Source: Methylacidiphilum infernorum V4
GTDB taxonomy: Bacteria; Verrucomicrobiota; Verrucomicrobiia; Methylacidiphilales; Methylacidiphilaceae
Assembly: GCF_000019665.1 (NCBI RefSeq)
Contig: NC_010794.1
Coordinates: 1,922,001-1,986,000, forward strand
DNA: 64,000 nt
Direction of reading: 5' to 3'
Positions 41,586-50,981 of this stretch are shown piece by piece. Position numbers and translations under genes: made by a program. Under the pieces are notes generated by a model, which was given only the letters and a program-made list of their open reading frames with translations, had not been told where the DNA came from and ran no database searches. Position 1 is the first letter of the stretch. Every line of letters begins with the position of its first letter.

Positions 41586-42944
41586 CTAGGAGCCCGGTGC
41601 AAGGCGCATTACGACTACATCTTCCAATGGGCCCAGGCTGTCAAAACGGGGAGTTTTTAAACCAAAACAAACCGCTCCCCGCTCGTCGATCGCAATATTG
41701 CTAAAAGGGGAACTGGTCATGGCGCCAAACTGCTTAATCCATAAAAGATCTCCCCGGTCATTTAAACGGGCTAGGAAAACCCTACCCGGTTTTTTCTCTC
41801 CCACGGCTTCTTGCGGGTAAACATCCTTGATCTCTCCAAGCACGTAGGATCCTCCCGCTGAGTCCGTGGTTATGGCAAGGGGAGCCAGTGACACCCCAGA
41901 GCCAAATTGCCTGCACCAGAGCAATCGGCCTTGAGCCGAATAGCGAAAAACAAAGGTCTGGAGACTGTAAAGATCGTTGGCCGTCCGGTGCGAGTCGTCG
42001 GGACAAGAAAAACTTTCAGAGGTGCCGCACAAGGTTAGGATCCCCGAAGGACCGGCGAAGGCGGAAGCCACAAGGTTATTCCAATTGCCGCTGAGTAAAA
42101 TATTTTCCAGGAGTTTTCCCCCCCTGTCATATTTCCGAGCAAAAATGTGATTATGAGAAACGATGAGGGGAGAGGAAAGCCAACCATAATCCATGGTTTG
42201 GCCGGCATTGCCGGCAAAAGGACCGAAGCCTGCGGTATAACCGTAAACGACGAGGCTGTCGGAGGAAAGGGCAAGGAGGCCTACCAAGGTATCCAAGGTT
42301 TGCAAACCGGGAGGAAGCCAGCTCTTTGAAGGATTCTTTTCTGAATAAAGGGGAATATTTTCAATCCATTTGCCCGCAGCCGAATAATGGGCAATTTCAA
42401 TGGGACCGGCATTCTTTTTGCCCGCAGAAGCAAAAAGAAGAGGCGGAATAGCTACATAAGCTCCTCCCGACCCATCTCCCGCAGCTATCCCTTCGGGAAG
42501 CGAAAAAGCCGATTTTCTCTCTATTTTCCACAAAGGTTGGCCATCGGATCCCCACTTCCACAGGAAAAACCGATCTTCGATGACTCCTCGAATGAAAATT
42601 TCTTGCGGTCGATCCGAAAAAAGAGAAAACCGGTTGTCCATCCCATAATAATCCCCGATCGGCCTTTCCCAAAGCTTTGTTCCCTTCTTATCCCACTTGG
42701 CTAGGACGACTTCCCATCTATAGGAAGCCCCGGCAAAAGGTTTTGTCGCCTCACGGGCAAAAACCAGGTAACATTCCCCGGTTGGAGACATATAAAGATC
42801 GTAAGCTTTTTTAACTTGCCCCTGGGCAAGGGAGATGACGGACACTCCCTTGGGTAAACCCAAGGCGGGATAAAGGAACGACAGGGCAGCAGAGAAAAGA
42901 AGGGAACAAAGCCCAGCTTTTAAGCCTCTATAAAAACCATCCAT
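41586..42944 (-). CDS. Secreted beta-propeller-like (SBBP-type) protein
   Basis: 452 residues. Signal peptide (LKAGLCSLLFSAALSFLYPALG). The mature protein is a series of about 45-60-residue blade-like units containing 'ARxxxxGxLLWxxxF' and 'GSYVLGE' patterns, for example VFRYSAQGRLLWCRQFGSG and LARLNDRGDLLWIKQFGAM, which match the SBBP beta-propeller repeat. Such proteins are exported and often of unknown ligand. It ends 3 bp before the pepA stop-side neighbour begins transcription order (pepA lies immediately upstream), so it is probably the last gene of an ispH-pepA transcript. Catalytic residues are not apparent. Confidence 0.65.
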   Translation of the reverse strand: MDGFYRGLKAGLCSLLFSAALSFLYPALGLPKGVSVISLAQGQVKKAYDLYMSPTGECYLVFAREATKPFAGASYRWEVVLAKWDKKGTKLWERPIGDYYGMDNRFSLFSDRPQEIFIRGVIEDRFFLWKWGSDGQPLWKIERKSAFSLPEGIAAGDGSGGAYVAIPPLLFASAGKKNAGPIEIAHYSAAGKWIENIPLYSEKNPSKSWLPPGLQTLDTLVGLLALSSDSLVVYGYTAGFGPFAGNAGQTMDYGWLSSPLIVSHNHIFARKYDRGGKLLENILLSGNWNNLVASAFAGPSGILTLCGTSESFSCPDDSHRTANDLYSLQTFVFRYSAQGRLLWCRQFGSGVSLAPLAITTDSAGGSYVLGEIKDVYPQEAVGEKKPGRVFLARLNDRGDLLWIKQFGAMTSSPFSNIAIDERGAVCFGLKTPRFDSLGPLEDVVVMRLAPGS

Positions 42945-42947
42945 TTT

Positions 42948-44399
42948 TTACAAGGATTTTTCTTCGAGCCGTTTCATAAGATAACGGCAAATCAACCGCA
43001 CGCCAAATCCCGTGGCCCCCTTTTCAAGATAGGGATATTCTTTGGTTATCCAAGCCGGCCCCGCTATGTCCAAGTGGACCCAAGGTACTTCCCCTACCCA
43101 TTTCCGTAAAAAAGAAGCCGCCGTACAGGCTCCTCCTTCCCTGCCTCCTACATTTTTGACCAAGGCCACATCGCTCGTTATCGCTTCATCAAACTCCTCG
43201 CCTAGAGGCAAGGGCCACAGCGGATCCCCATAATCCTCGCTCTTCTTCCACAAAAATTCGGCTATATCCTCCCTGTTGCTGAACAGCCCCGCTTTTTGCT
43301 TGCCGATAGCCACAATACAAGCCCCGGTCAAAGTGGCCAGGTCAAAAACAAGACCGGGATTAAACTTCTCGATCCCATAGGCTAAAGCATCGGCAAGGAC
43401 AATCCTGCCCTCGGCATCGGTATTCAATACTTCGACGGTCTTCCCTCCGTAGGTCCGAAGAATATCCCCGGGTCGATAGGCATGTCCGCCGGGCATATTT
43501 TCCGCAGCAGCAATGATCCCTACAAGCCTCAGCGGCAACCCAAGCCGGCTTACCGCATCAACGATACCCAGGACCGCACATCCTCCCATCTTGTCATACT
43601 TCATTTCATCCATGTGTTCTCCGGGCTTGATCGAGATGCCTCCACTATCAAAAGTAATCGCTTTGCCCACGACCAGTACCGGGCGGGAGCTGGAACCCTC
43701 CCCTCGGTAGTCTAAAACGATGAGCCTGGGTTCATTCGCAGAACCCTTCCCCACGCTGGTTAATCCGCCAAAACCTTCTTTTTCCAACCGCTCTTTATCG
43801 AATACTTCTACATAAAGAGCTTTCCTTTTCCCGGCCAGCTCTACCGCTTTCTGGGAGAGGGTTTCAGGAGTAACGTAATTGGCGGGCATATTGCCGATCG
43901 CCCTGACGTAATTAACGGCATGGGCGATCTCCTGGGCCTGGCGCACCGCCTTTTCTATATCCTGGAGCAGGGAGTCGGGAATCTCTCCCGTTACCACCCT
44001 CAACTCTTCGAGGTTATTCTTTCTCTTGGCCTTTTCTTCTTTAAACTCCTCAAAGCGGTAGGAGCCCAGCATGGCCCCTTCCACTGCAGCATCCACATGG
44101 GGCAAAAAGTCGGGATGATTCGAAAAATCAAGGGTAATATCCCTGGCTCCGATCTTCAACAAGGACTTGACCCCCAGGCCGGCCGCCTTGCGTAATGTAT
44201 CCCTCGTATAAGGAGGACCGCCTATACCCACATAGAGGATTCTTCCCCAAGGTTCACGCCACAAAAGAGAGGAAAGTTTTTTGCCCTCAAACTCCAGTGC
44301 GCTGACTCCTTCCTTTTGAAACTTCCCCTCCTCGACAAAAACGACCTTGTCTCCCCTCCCTGGAAATGCTTTTTGCAGATGAATATTCATGGTTGTCAT
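42948..44399 (-). CDS. pepA: Leucyl aminopeptidase (M17 cytosol aminopeptidase)
   Basis: 483 residues. Metal and catalytic residues of M17 peptidases are present: K246 and D251 in VGKAITFDSGG, the DKMGGCAVLG segment, and N326-T-D328-A-E330-G-R332 (NTDAEGR) with the catalytic Arg. It removes N-terminal residues from peptides in the cytoplasm with two metal ions, usually as a hexamer; some homologues also bind DNA. Its start overlaps the ispH stop by one base (TAATG at 44397-44401), so translation is coupled to ispH. Confidence 0.94.
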   Translation of the reverse strand: MTTMNIHLQKAFPGRGDKVVFVEEGKFQKEGVSALEFEGKKLSSLLWREPWGRILYVGIGGPPYTRDTLRKAAGLGVKSLLKIGARDITLDFSNHPDFLPHVDAAVEGAMLGSYRFEEFKEEKAKRKNNLEELRVVTGEIPDSLLQDIEKAVRQAQEIAHAVNYVRAIGNMPANYVTPETLSQKAVELAGKRKALYVEVFDKERLEKEGFGGLTSVGKGSANEPRLIVLDYRGEGSSSRPVLVVGKAITFDSGGISIKPGEHMDEMKYDKMGGCAVLGIVDAVSRLGLPLRLVGIIAAAENMPGGHAYRPGDILRTYGGKTVEVLNTDAEGRIVLADALAYGIEKFNPGLVFDLATLTGACIVAIGKQKAGLFSNREDIAEFLWKKSEDYGDPLWPLPLGEEFDEAITSDVALVKNVGGREGGACTAASFLRKWVGEVPWVHLDIAGPAWITKEYPYLEKGATGFGVRLICRYLMKRLEEKSL

Positions 44400-45658
44400 T
44401 ATCCTTTTACAATCTCATTTTCCATCGAGTGGTTGGCCAGGAGCGTTTCAACCCCGATGCCGCGCAGTTCAAAAAGCCTTTGAATCGTTTCCTCGATCAG
44501 GTTGTTTGGACAAGAAGCCCCGGCCGTAATGCCCACGTTAATCTCTCCCTCTTTCAGCCAACCCTCGGTGATCACTTCCTGTCCTTTGTGCAGGTCCCAA
44601 TGCTGAATCTGGCGGGTAGAAATCAACTTTTCGGCATTTTTTATAAAATAGGTGGGTAGCCTGCTTTCCCCGATTTCGGCTAAATGGGAAGTGTTGCTGC
44701 TGTTATAACCGCCAACGACGATCAGCAGGTCAAGTTTTTCTTTATCGAGCATATCCAGGAGGGCGTCCTGTCTTTCCTGGGTGGCCCCGCAAATGGTATC
44801 AAAGAAACGAAAATGCTCATGGAGGTTTTCTTTTCCATACCGATCTTCGATCGCCTTACAAATTCGCCGTTGTACCTCTTCGGTTTCTCCGCGCATCATC
44901 GTCGTTTGATTGGCTACCCCCACGTGACAAAGATGAACGTCGGGATCAAACCCGGGGGAAACCGCTCCCTTGAATTTTTCTAAAAACTCCTTCTTATCTC
45001 CCCCATAACGAATGTAGTTGCAGACGTAATCGGTTTCTTCAAGGTTGTAAACTACCAGGTAATGACCGTTGCCGTCTTCTCCGATTGCCCGAGAAGCCGT
45101 AGCCTTCGTTTCCTCATGCCAAGCTTTCCCATGAATAATGGACGTAGCCCCTTCCTTCCTATACTGCCGGACCCGTTTCCAGACCGTCATGACATCCCCG
45201 CAGGTCGTATCGACAATTTGACAGCCGATCTGCTGGATTCTTTTCATGGTTTCGACCTCCGCGCCAAAAGCGGGAATGATCACCACGTCATCGGCCGTCA
45301 ATCCATCCAGGAAATATCCTCCTTCTACCGCTTGCAGTCTCTTTATTCCCATCGCCGTCAACTGATCGTTCACTTCCGGGTTGTGAATAATTTCTCCGAG
45401 TAAAAAAATCCGTTTCGTAGGGAAGACCTTGGTGGTGGCATAGGCTAAGTCAATGGCCCTTTCTACCCCGTAACAAAAACCGAAAGCCTTTGCCAGCTTA
45501 ACGGTTATGCCGCCACCGGAAAGAGAACCCCCCGTTGTTTTCAAGTAATCGACAAGAGGACTGCGGTAATGTTTTTCCACCTCCGCCTTGACGAGGTTCA
45601 TGACCTCAGGAGTCCTTAAGTTTACTTTCAAAGGTTTCTGTTGGATTTTTTCAACCAT
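44399..45658 (-). CDS. ispH: 4-hydroxy-3-methylbut-2-enyl diphosphate reductase (long form)
   Basis: 419 residues, about 100 more than the E. coli enzyme, with an N-terminal extension of about 50 residues and internal insertions as in the cyanobacterial/plant-type and PVC enzymes. Iron-sulfur ligands are C62 (AFGFCYGVERA), C153 (VDTTCGDV) and C290 (DTICGATQERQ). Other conserved motifs are GEIIHNPEVN and GYNSSNTSHLAEI. It makes isopentenyl and dimethylallyl diphosphate in the last step of the methylerythritol-phosphate pathway. It heads a minus-strand unit with pepA. Confidence 0.95.
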   Translation of the reverse strand: MVEKIQQKPLKVNLRTPEVMNLVKAEVEKHYRSPLVDYLKTTGGSLSGGGITVKLAKAFGFCYGVERAIDLAYATTKVFPTKRIFLLGEIIHNPEVNDQLTAMGIKRLQAVEGGYFLDGLTADDVVIIPAFGAEVETMKRIQQIGCQIVDTTCGDVMTVWKRVRQYRKEGATSIIHGKAWHEETKATASRAIGEDGNGHYLVVYNLEETDYVCNYIRYGGDKKEFLEKFKGAVSPGFDPDVHLCHVGVANQTTMMRGETEEVQRRICKAIEDRYGKENLHEHFRFFDTICGATQERQDALLDMLDKEKLDLLIVVGGYNSSNTSHLAEIGESRLPTYFIKNAEKLISTRQIQHWDLHKGQEVITEGWLKEGEINVGITAGASCPNNLIEETIQRLFELRGIGVETLLANHSMENEIVKG

Positions 45659-45977
45659 AGCCTTATTCCTGCTTATTTTTTTGCAATCGTTGTTATCACC
45701 GCTTCAGCCGACTTGTTCAGTTATGCCTTCTAAGCTGCGAAGCCGGCTTACCATTTACCCAAGCCAACCCGGGCTCAACCCCGGCTCAAGCCCTCAAGTA
45801 TTCGCTCAAATGACCCCAATGCATCTCCAAGTTGATATTTCCAGCGTTTGCCCTGCCCTATCCTGCTCATTTTATACACCCATTTTCAAAAAAAAGCGAA
45901 ACTAATTCTTTACCCGCTCAAATCCATTTCTCTACCTTGAGCCGTTTAGCAGAAGATAGCGGCCTTTGCATGCATCG
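45659..45977. other. Intergenic, no supported gene
   Basis: 319 bp upstream of ispH and downstream of the membrane protein. No frame has coding character, and no terminator or riboswitch was recognised. The ispH promoter should be here but no clear -35/-10 pair was found. Confidence 0.4.
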
Positions 45978-46529
45978 CTACTCGGCTTTAGGCAGGGGCT
46001 CGTCCGGTCTTGGAGGTTGGGGCTGTTTAGCTTTTTCATAACCCGGCGGAGGGCCCTCGTAGAATTCCTTGTGGCGGATCTTGCCTCCCGCATGTCCCGT
46101 CCACACCGTCATAAAAAGAGCCGCAAGCCCCACAATAATGGTAGCCGTCCCTAGAAACTGCATCCCCTTGGGAAATATCCCCAGGGCAACCAAGGCGATG
46201 ACCGCTATGAGCCCTTCAGCATAGAGAACCCAGACAGCCCTCTCTCCCCTTTCTTTGTGGGCGTCCAGCCAAGCTTTCTCTTTTTCGGACACCATCGCTT
46301 CCACCCGATCATACCCCTCTTCTCCATAACGTTCAACCAACCAACCTGATGCACACATCGAAAGGATCAGCACAAGCCCCACCGCCTGCACACTCCTTGA
46401 CTTTATAAAAGAGCCGATGATGAAGACCAAAAGGGCCAGGCCTAGGCCGTAAATAGGCAAAGGATTGAGAAGGACGTGGATGTATTCAGGCTGCTTGAGA
46501 GTTTCTAAAAAGTCTTTGAATTCGTTCAC
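45978..46529 (-). CDS. Small integral membrane protein, DUF2231-like layout
   Basis: 183 residues. Four predicted transmembrane helices: about 22-40, 46-63, 101-120 and 126-144 (GLGLALLVFIIGSFI, AVGLVLILSMCASGWLV, LIAVIALVALGIF, TATIIVGLAALFMTVWT). A short motif GHAGGKIRHKEF follows the last helix, with His residues that could bind metal or haem; this layout recalls the DUF2231 membrane family. The C-terminal tail is Pro-rich and cytoplasmic or periplasmic. The gene lies 86 bp after pfkA on the same strand and may share its transcript. The function is unknown. Confidence 0.7.
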   Translation of the reverse strand: MNEFKDFLETLKQPEYIHVLLNPLPIYGLGLALLVFIIGSFIKSRSVQAVGLVLILSMCASGWLVERYGEEGYDRVEAMVSEKEKAWLDAHKERGERAVWVLYAEGLIAVIALVALGIFPKGMQFLGTATIIVGLAALFMTVWTGHAGGKIRHKEFYEGPPPGYEKAKQPQPPRPDEPLPKAE

Positions 46530-46615
46530 AATCAGTTCGTTTTAAACTAAAGAAAAAAGGAAAGCAATCGCTTTAAGAAATCCTCGTTTCTCCAAGAGGC
46601 TAGGAAAGAAAACAA

Positions 46616-47707
46616 CTACTCTTCTCCAAAAGAGATGCCCATTGCCCGGGCCGTTTGAATCTCGGGGCAATGGACATCTACTTTTTTTAATTCTTTTATC
46701 GCTTCAAGGATGGGGACGGAGCCAATTTTGCCTTCACGGTAACTGACCATGTAGCCAAAACGCTTTTCCCGTATCAAGCCCACCGCCGCAGCGCCGAACA
46801 TCATCCCCAGGTTGCGATCGAAAGCGGTTGGCTCTCCTCCCCTTTGGAGATGGCCGAGCACGACCGCCCGGGTATCCTGGCCGGTCATCTGGTGGATCAC
46901 TTTTTCCAACTGCCTGCTCACCCCTCCCAATCTCAGTTCACCGGGCCTTTCTTTTCCTTCCTCGACGACATAATAGGGATCCTCTTTAGGATGGGCCCCT
47001 TCGGCTACAACGATCATCGTCTGGAAGTTGCCTTCGGCAATCCTCTTTCTCACCTGGTAAGCAATTTTCGAATATTCGAAGGGAATTTCCGGAATCAATA
47101 TCAGGTTGGCTCCGCCCGCAAGCCCTCCATAAAGAGCGATCCAACCCGTATACCTTCCCATGACCTCCACGATCATCACCCGCCTATGGCTGGCCGCCGT
47201 GGTCCGCAACCTGTCCAAGGATCGGCAAACGAATTCCACGGCAGAATAAAAACCAAAGGTATAATCCGTAGCGGAGAGGTCATTATCGATCGTTTTAGGC
47301 ACGCCGACGATGGGGACTCCTTCTTCGTAAAGCTGTTGAGCCGCGGTCAACGAACCATCCCCTCCAATGCAAATAATCGCCCCGATACCCAGGCCTTCAA
47401 GAGTCTCTTTGACCTCGTCGATAAGATGGGCAGGTAACCTCATGACCTCCCCTATACCCGTTTTTGTCGTAAACCTTCCCCGATTGGTTGTTCCCAAGAT
47501 GGTTCCTCCCAGGGATATGATCCCTTGGGTATCTTCTTCATTCAAAATTTGATACCTTACCGGAGAAATCAACCCTTCAAATCCATCAATAAAGCCGAAA
47601 ACCTCCCATCCTAAAAGGCCGGCAGAACAGACAACGGCTCGGATAGCCGCGTTAAGCCCCGGACAGTCGCCCCCGCTGGTAAGCACTCCAATCCGATATC
47701 TTTTCAT
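46616..47707 (-). CDS. pfkA: 6-phosphofructokinase
   Basis: 363 residues, single PFK domain. TSGGDCPGLNAAIRAVV (10-26), GTILGTTNRGRF, CIGGDGSLTAA (113-123), VPKTIDNDLSATDYTFGF and MGRYTGWIALYGGLAGGA are all present. It phosphorylates fructose 6-phosphate in glycolysis. The nucleotide site is mixed: Gly118 in GGDGS is the ATP-type residue, while Lys138 in PKTIDND is the residue found in PPi-dependent enzymes. Some ATP-PFKs (for example of Actinobacteria) share this combination, so ATP use is likely but PPi cannot be excluded. Confidence 0.92.
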   Translation of the reverse strand: MKRYRIGVLTSGGDCPGLNAAIRAVVCSAGLLGWEVFGFIDGFEGLISPVRYQILNEEDTQGIISLGGTILGTTNRGRFTTKTGIGEVMRLPAHLIDEVKETLEGLGIGAIICIGGDGSLTAAQQLYEEGVPIVGVPKTIDNDLSATDYTFGFYSAVEFVCRSLDRLRTTAASHRRVMIVEVMGRYTGWIALYGGLAGGANLILIPEIPFEYSKIAYQVRKRIAEGNFQTMIVVAEGAHPKEDPYYVVEEGKERPGELRLGGVSRQLEKVIHQMTGQDTRAVVLGHLQRGGEPTAFDRNLGMMFGAAAVGLIREKRFGYMVSYREGKIGSVPILEAIKELKKVDVHCPEIQTARAMGISFGEE

Positions 47708-47803
47708 TTAAAATCATTTATATTATCGGTTTACAAGCGTAGTACCTGGCCGAAAATCTTTCCCTGCTTCATCCTTTTTATAAAAAAAGACCCACAGCGG
47801 TCC

Positions 47804-48289
47804 TTACCGGGAAAGGATCGACTGCAAGGCTTCCTTGATCGGCTCAAATCGAGGCAATTCAAGCGGAGAGGCAGTTACCTCTCTATAAACTATTCTTTGA
47901 GCTTTATCAACAACGAAAACAGCCCGCGCAGCCACATCGCCGATCCCGATCAACCCCGGCAGAAGAACATCATAAGCCCTGCAAACTTCCTTGTTCAAGT
48001 CGGAGAGCAAGGGGATGGTAATTCCCTCTTTTTTCGCCCATGCTTCTTGTGCAAAAGGATTATCTACGCTTATACCAAAAACCTGGGCATCGAGTTTTGC
48101 ATACTCGTTGAGCGAAGAGGAAACCGTGCACATCTCCTGGGTACAAACCGGGGTGAAAGCCATGGGAAAAAAGAGCAGAACCACGTTTTTTTTAGCAAGC
48201 TCCTCCTTGAGATGGATCTGCTTTATCCCTTCCGGGAACTTGGAACTTAAGGTAAAGTCGGGGGCCAAGCTTCCTACACTCAGGGCCAT
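47804..48289 (-). CDS. Peroxiredoxin (AhpC/TSA-Bcp family)
   Basis: 161 residues. Peroxidatic Cys49 sits in FFPMAFTPVCTQEM, matching the PxxxTxxC core. Further residues APDFTLSS, EVCRAYDVL and ARAVFVVDKA are typical of AhpE/Bcp-like enzymes. It reduces hydrogen peroxide or organic hydroperoxides in the cytoplasm. Cys54 (QEMC) and Cys103 (EVC) are possible resolving residues, so one- or two-Cys chemistry is unclear. No thioredoxin or oxidative-stress regulator is adjacent. It stands alone between pfkA and pnp. Confidence 0.9.
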   Translation of the reverse strand: MALSVGSLAPDFTLSSKFPEGIKQIHLKEELAKKNVVLLFFPMAFTPVCTQEMCTVSSSLNEYAKLDAQVFGISVDNPFAQEAWAKKEGITIPLLSDLNKEVCRAYDVLLPGLIGIGDVAARAVFVVDKAQRIVYREVTASPLELPRFEPIKEALQSILSR

Positions 48290-48326
48290 AACTTCTTTCC
48301 TCCTTTTTGATTACGAGCAAGTCCTT

Positions 48327-50450
48327 TTACTGCATCCTCTTGGCATGAAGCTCTTTCATCGCCGCCTTCCTGCTAAACTTATAGCGGCCTTTTTCGTCCA
48401 CTCCAATACACTTTACCCAAATTTCTTCTCCTACCCTAACGACCTGGTCCACCCGCCTCACCGGCGTATCGGACAGTTCAGAAATGTGGACAAGACCTTC
48501 TCCTTTGCCTTTGATTTCAATAAAACAGCCAAAATCCTTGACCGATACCACCTTGCTTCGGTATATCCCTCCGACGGTTACCTCTCCAACCATATCTTCG
48601 ATCATTTCCCGCGCCGCTTCCAAGCTATCCGCCGAAGAGCTATAAATCATGACCGTCCCATCGTCTTCGATGGTAATCTCCGCCCCGGATTCGGCGGAGA
48701 TCTTCTTGATCGTCTTTCCCCCGGGACCGATAAGCAAGCCGATCTTGTCAGGATGGATCTTTATCTTTTCTATCCGCGGGGCATGTTTCGATATTTCCGC
48801 CCGTGGGGCATTGATCACCTTATCCATGCAATCCAGGATAACCATGCGCGCTTTCTGAGATTGGAAAATGGCTTTAGCCATGACATCCAGCGGAATACCC
48901 CTGAGTTTTAAATCAAGCTGAAAGCCGGTAATCCCTTTACGCGTTCCGGCGATCTTAAAATCCATATCTCCATAATGATCTTCAAGACCCAAGATATCGG
49001 TCAAAAGACAATACCGGGACCAATCGAAATCCTCTTCCTTGCCCTTCACCAATCCCACGGAAATACCCGCAACCGAGGTTTTGAGAGGGACTCCCGCATC
49101 CATGAGGGCAAGACTGCCTCCACACACCGTCGCCATCGACGTGGAGCCGTTAGATTCCAGTATTTCGGAACTCACCCTAATGGCATAGGGAAAATCGGTT
49201 TCCGAGGGGATTACGGGCAATAGCGATCTTTCGGCCAGGGCTCCATGGCCTATTTCCCTTCGGCTTTGCCCGGTGATCCTCCCCACTTCCCCCACGCTAA
49301 AAGGAGGGAAAAAATAGTGAAGTAAAAACCGCTTGCTCTGTTCTCCCCCTCCGTAAGCATCCAATTCCTGGGCTTCATTCAACGAGGCAAGGGTGGCCAT
49401 GCAAAGCGCTTGGGTTTCCCCGCGGCAAAACAAGGAAGAACCATGCGACCTGGGAACGACAGAGGTTTCGATTGCAATCGGGCGGATATCTTCCGGCCCC
49501 CTGCCGTCGCAACGCCTCTTAGTTTCCAACACGTTGGTGCGAAAGATCGTTTTTTGCAGGCTATCATAGGAAGAAGTGATCTCCCTAGGGGTAGCCGTGG
49601 GGAATTCTTCCAGGATTTTCGCCGTGAGTTCTTCTTTAAGCTTGGCCAGCTTTTTCTGGCGCTCCGTCTTGGAAGAGGTATAAAGGGCATCTTGCAGTTG
49701 GGAAGAATAAAGCTCGGCAAGACGGTTGGTTATTGCCAGGTTCTCTTCGAAAAGAACGCACGATCTTTTGGGTTTTCCCACTTTTTCAGCAAGCTCTTTT
49801 TGCGCGGCTATCACCTCCTGGACGTGCTGATGGGCAAATTCAAGGGCCTTCACAAATTCCTCTTCAGGAAACTCCCGGGCACTGCCCTCGATCATCAAGG
49901 GATAATGTTCGCTTCCCACGTAAACGAGGTCAATATCGCTGATTTCCCTTTCCCTATGGGTGGGATTGATAATCCAGCGTCCATCTATTTGTCCTATCCT
50001 GACCGCTCCAACCGGCCCGTAGAAAGGAATGTCTGAAACCATTAGAGCCGCAGAAGCTCCATTGATAGCCATCACATCGGGATCGTTTTGACCATCGGCG
50101 GAAAGCAAAGTCCCCAATATCTGGGTTTCGTAGAAATACCCTTTAGGGAAAAGAGGGCGCAGTGGCCTGTCGATCATCCTCGAGGTGAGTATTTCTTTAT
50201 CCGTGGGCCTCCCTTCCTTTCTAAAGTAGCCCCCCGGGAATCTTCCTGCTGCTGCCGCCTTTTCCCTGTATTCAACCTGCAGGGGCAAAAAATCCTGGTC
50301 CTCTTTTAGTTCCGTTACAGAAACCGCGGTAACCAAGACAGCCGTCTCCCCGTAAGAGACGGTAACGGATCCATCGGCAAATTTGGCAAGTTTCCCCGTT
50401 TCAAAAACGATCGTCTGGTCTCCAAATTTCCTTTTTATATATTCTGGCAT
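48327..50450 (-). CDS. pnp: Polyribonucleotide nucleotidyltransferase (PNPase)
   Basis: 707 residues, the normal length. Two RNase PH domains (GRFPGGYFRKEGRPTDKEIL; CRGETQALCMATLASL; SFRVSSEILESNGSTSMATVCG-like block ending CGGSLALMDAGVPLK; active-site SRYCLLTDILGLEDHYGDMDF region), then KH (KIGLLIGPGGKTIKKISAES) and S1 (VKDFGCFIEIKGKGEGLVHI). It degrades RNA 3'-to-5' with phosphate and takes part in the degradosome. It follows rpsO on the same strand 64 bp downstream, the classical rpsO-pnp arrangement. SD-like AAAGGA precedes the ATG. Confidence 0.96.
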   Translation of the reverse strand: MPEYIKRKFGDQTIVFETGKLAKFADGSVTVSYGETAVLVTAVSVTELKEDQDFLPLQVEYREKAAAAGRFPGGYFRKEGRPTDKEILTSRMIDRPLRPLFPKGYFYETQILGTLLSADGQNDPDVMAINGASAALMVSDIPFYGPVGAVRIGQIDGRWIINPTHREREISDIDLVYVGSEHYPLMIEGSAREFPEEEFVKALEFAHQHVQEVIAAQKELAEKVGKPKRSCVLFEENLAITNRLAELYSSQLQDALYTSSKTERQKKLAKLKEELTAKILEEFPTATPREITSSYDSLQKTIFRTNVLETKRRCDGRGPEDIRPIAIETSVVPRSHGSSLFCRGETQALCMATLASLNEAQELDAYGGGEQSKRFLLHYFFPPFSVGEVGRITGQSRREIGHGALAERSLLPVIPSETDFPYAIRVSSEILESNGSTSMATVCGGSLALMDAGVPLKTSVAGISVGLVKGKEEDFDWSRYCLLTDILGLEDHYGDMDFKIAGTRKGITGFQLDLKLRGIPLDVMAKAIFQSQKARMVILDCMDKVINAPRAEISKHAPRIEKIKIHPDKIGLLIGPGGKTIKKISAESGAEITIEDDGTVMIYSSSADSLEAAREMIEDMVGEVTVGGIYRSKVVSVKDFGCFIEIKGKGEGLVHISELSDTPVRRVDQVVRVGEEIWVKCIGVDEKGRYKFSRKAAMKELHAKRMQ

Positions 50451-50514
50451 AATCCTTTTTTTCGTTCGAAATACGCCCGGGAGAAACGTCGTTCAAAGAA
50501 AGGCTCTTTTTTAT

Positions 50515-50787
50515 TTACTTTCGAAGAGAAAGCCGGCTTAGCATTTCTCGATACTTTTCCGGCTCTGTCCGGTTCAAATACTCCAACAGCTTTCTCCTCC
50601 TGTTCACCATGCGCAAAAGCCCTCTCCTTGAGCTGTGATCTTTACGATTATTCTGTAGGTGCGCTGTCAGCCGCTTGATTTTTTGGGTCAGCAAAGCAAC
50701 TTGCACAACAGCAGAGCCTGTGTCTTTCTCATGAAGCCTGAACGATTCGATAAGCTTTTTTTTGTCTGTTTCTACTTCCATAGGCAT
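50515..50787 (-). CDS. rpsO: 30S ribosomal protein S15
   Basis: 90 residues, normal length. The family core KDTGSAVVQVALLTQKIKRL, LTAHLQNNRKDHSSRRGLL and MVNRRRKLLEYL is intact. S15 binds 16S rRNA helices 20-22 and nucleates the platform of the 30S subunit. The order rpsO then pnp is widely conserved. It is divergent from the phosphosugar mutase gene, with 194 bp between starts for both promoters; a weak TTGCCT-N16-TATATA on the minus strand may serve rpsO. Confidence 0.97.
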   Translation of the reverse strand: MPMEVETDKKKLIESFRLHEKDTGSAVVQVALLTQKIKRLTAHLQNNRKDHSSRRGLLRMVNRRRKLLEYLNRTEPEKYREMLSRLSLRK

Positions 50788-50981
50788 TTGTTAATATTTG
50801 ATATATATTCAGAAGGCATAAAGAGGCAATAATCTCTTTTTATTTTTTTCGTAAAGCCCTCAAAGTTGAAACAGGATGAGGGGGTTGTCAATAAAAAAGA
50901 ATTTCTTCGATTTTGCAGGACTTTATGGTTCATTGGGTTTTTACTGGTTAAAAACTTTACATTTTTTTTAAAGAACCGGTT

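Noticed and set aside
41294-41602. Minus-strand ORF of 102 residues
   Set aside because: Overlaps the end of the propeller gene, Gly/Pro/Arg-rich, no ribosome binding site.
47991-48911. Plus-strand ORF of 306 residues
   Set aside because: Antisense to the peroxiredoxin gene and the end of pnp; no coding support.
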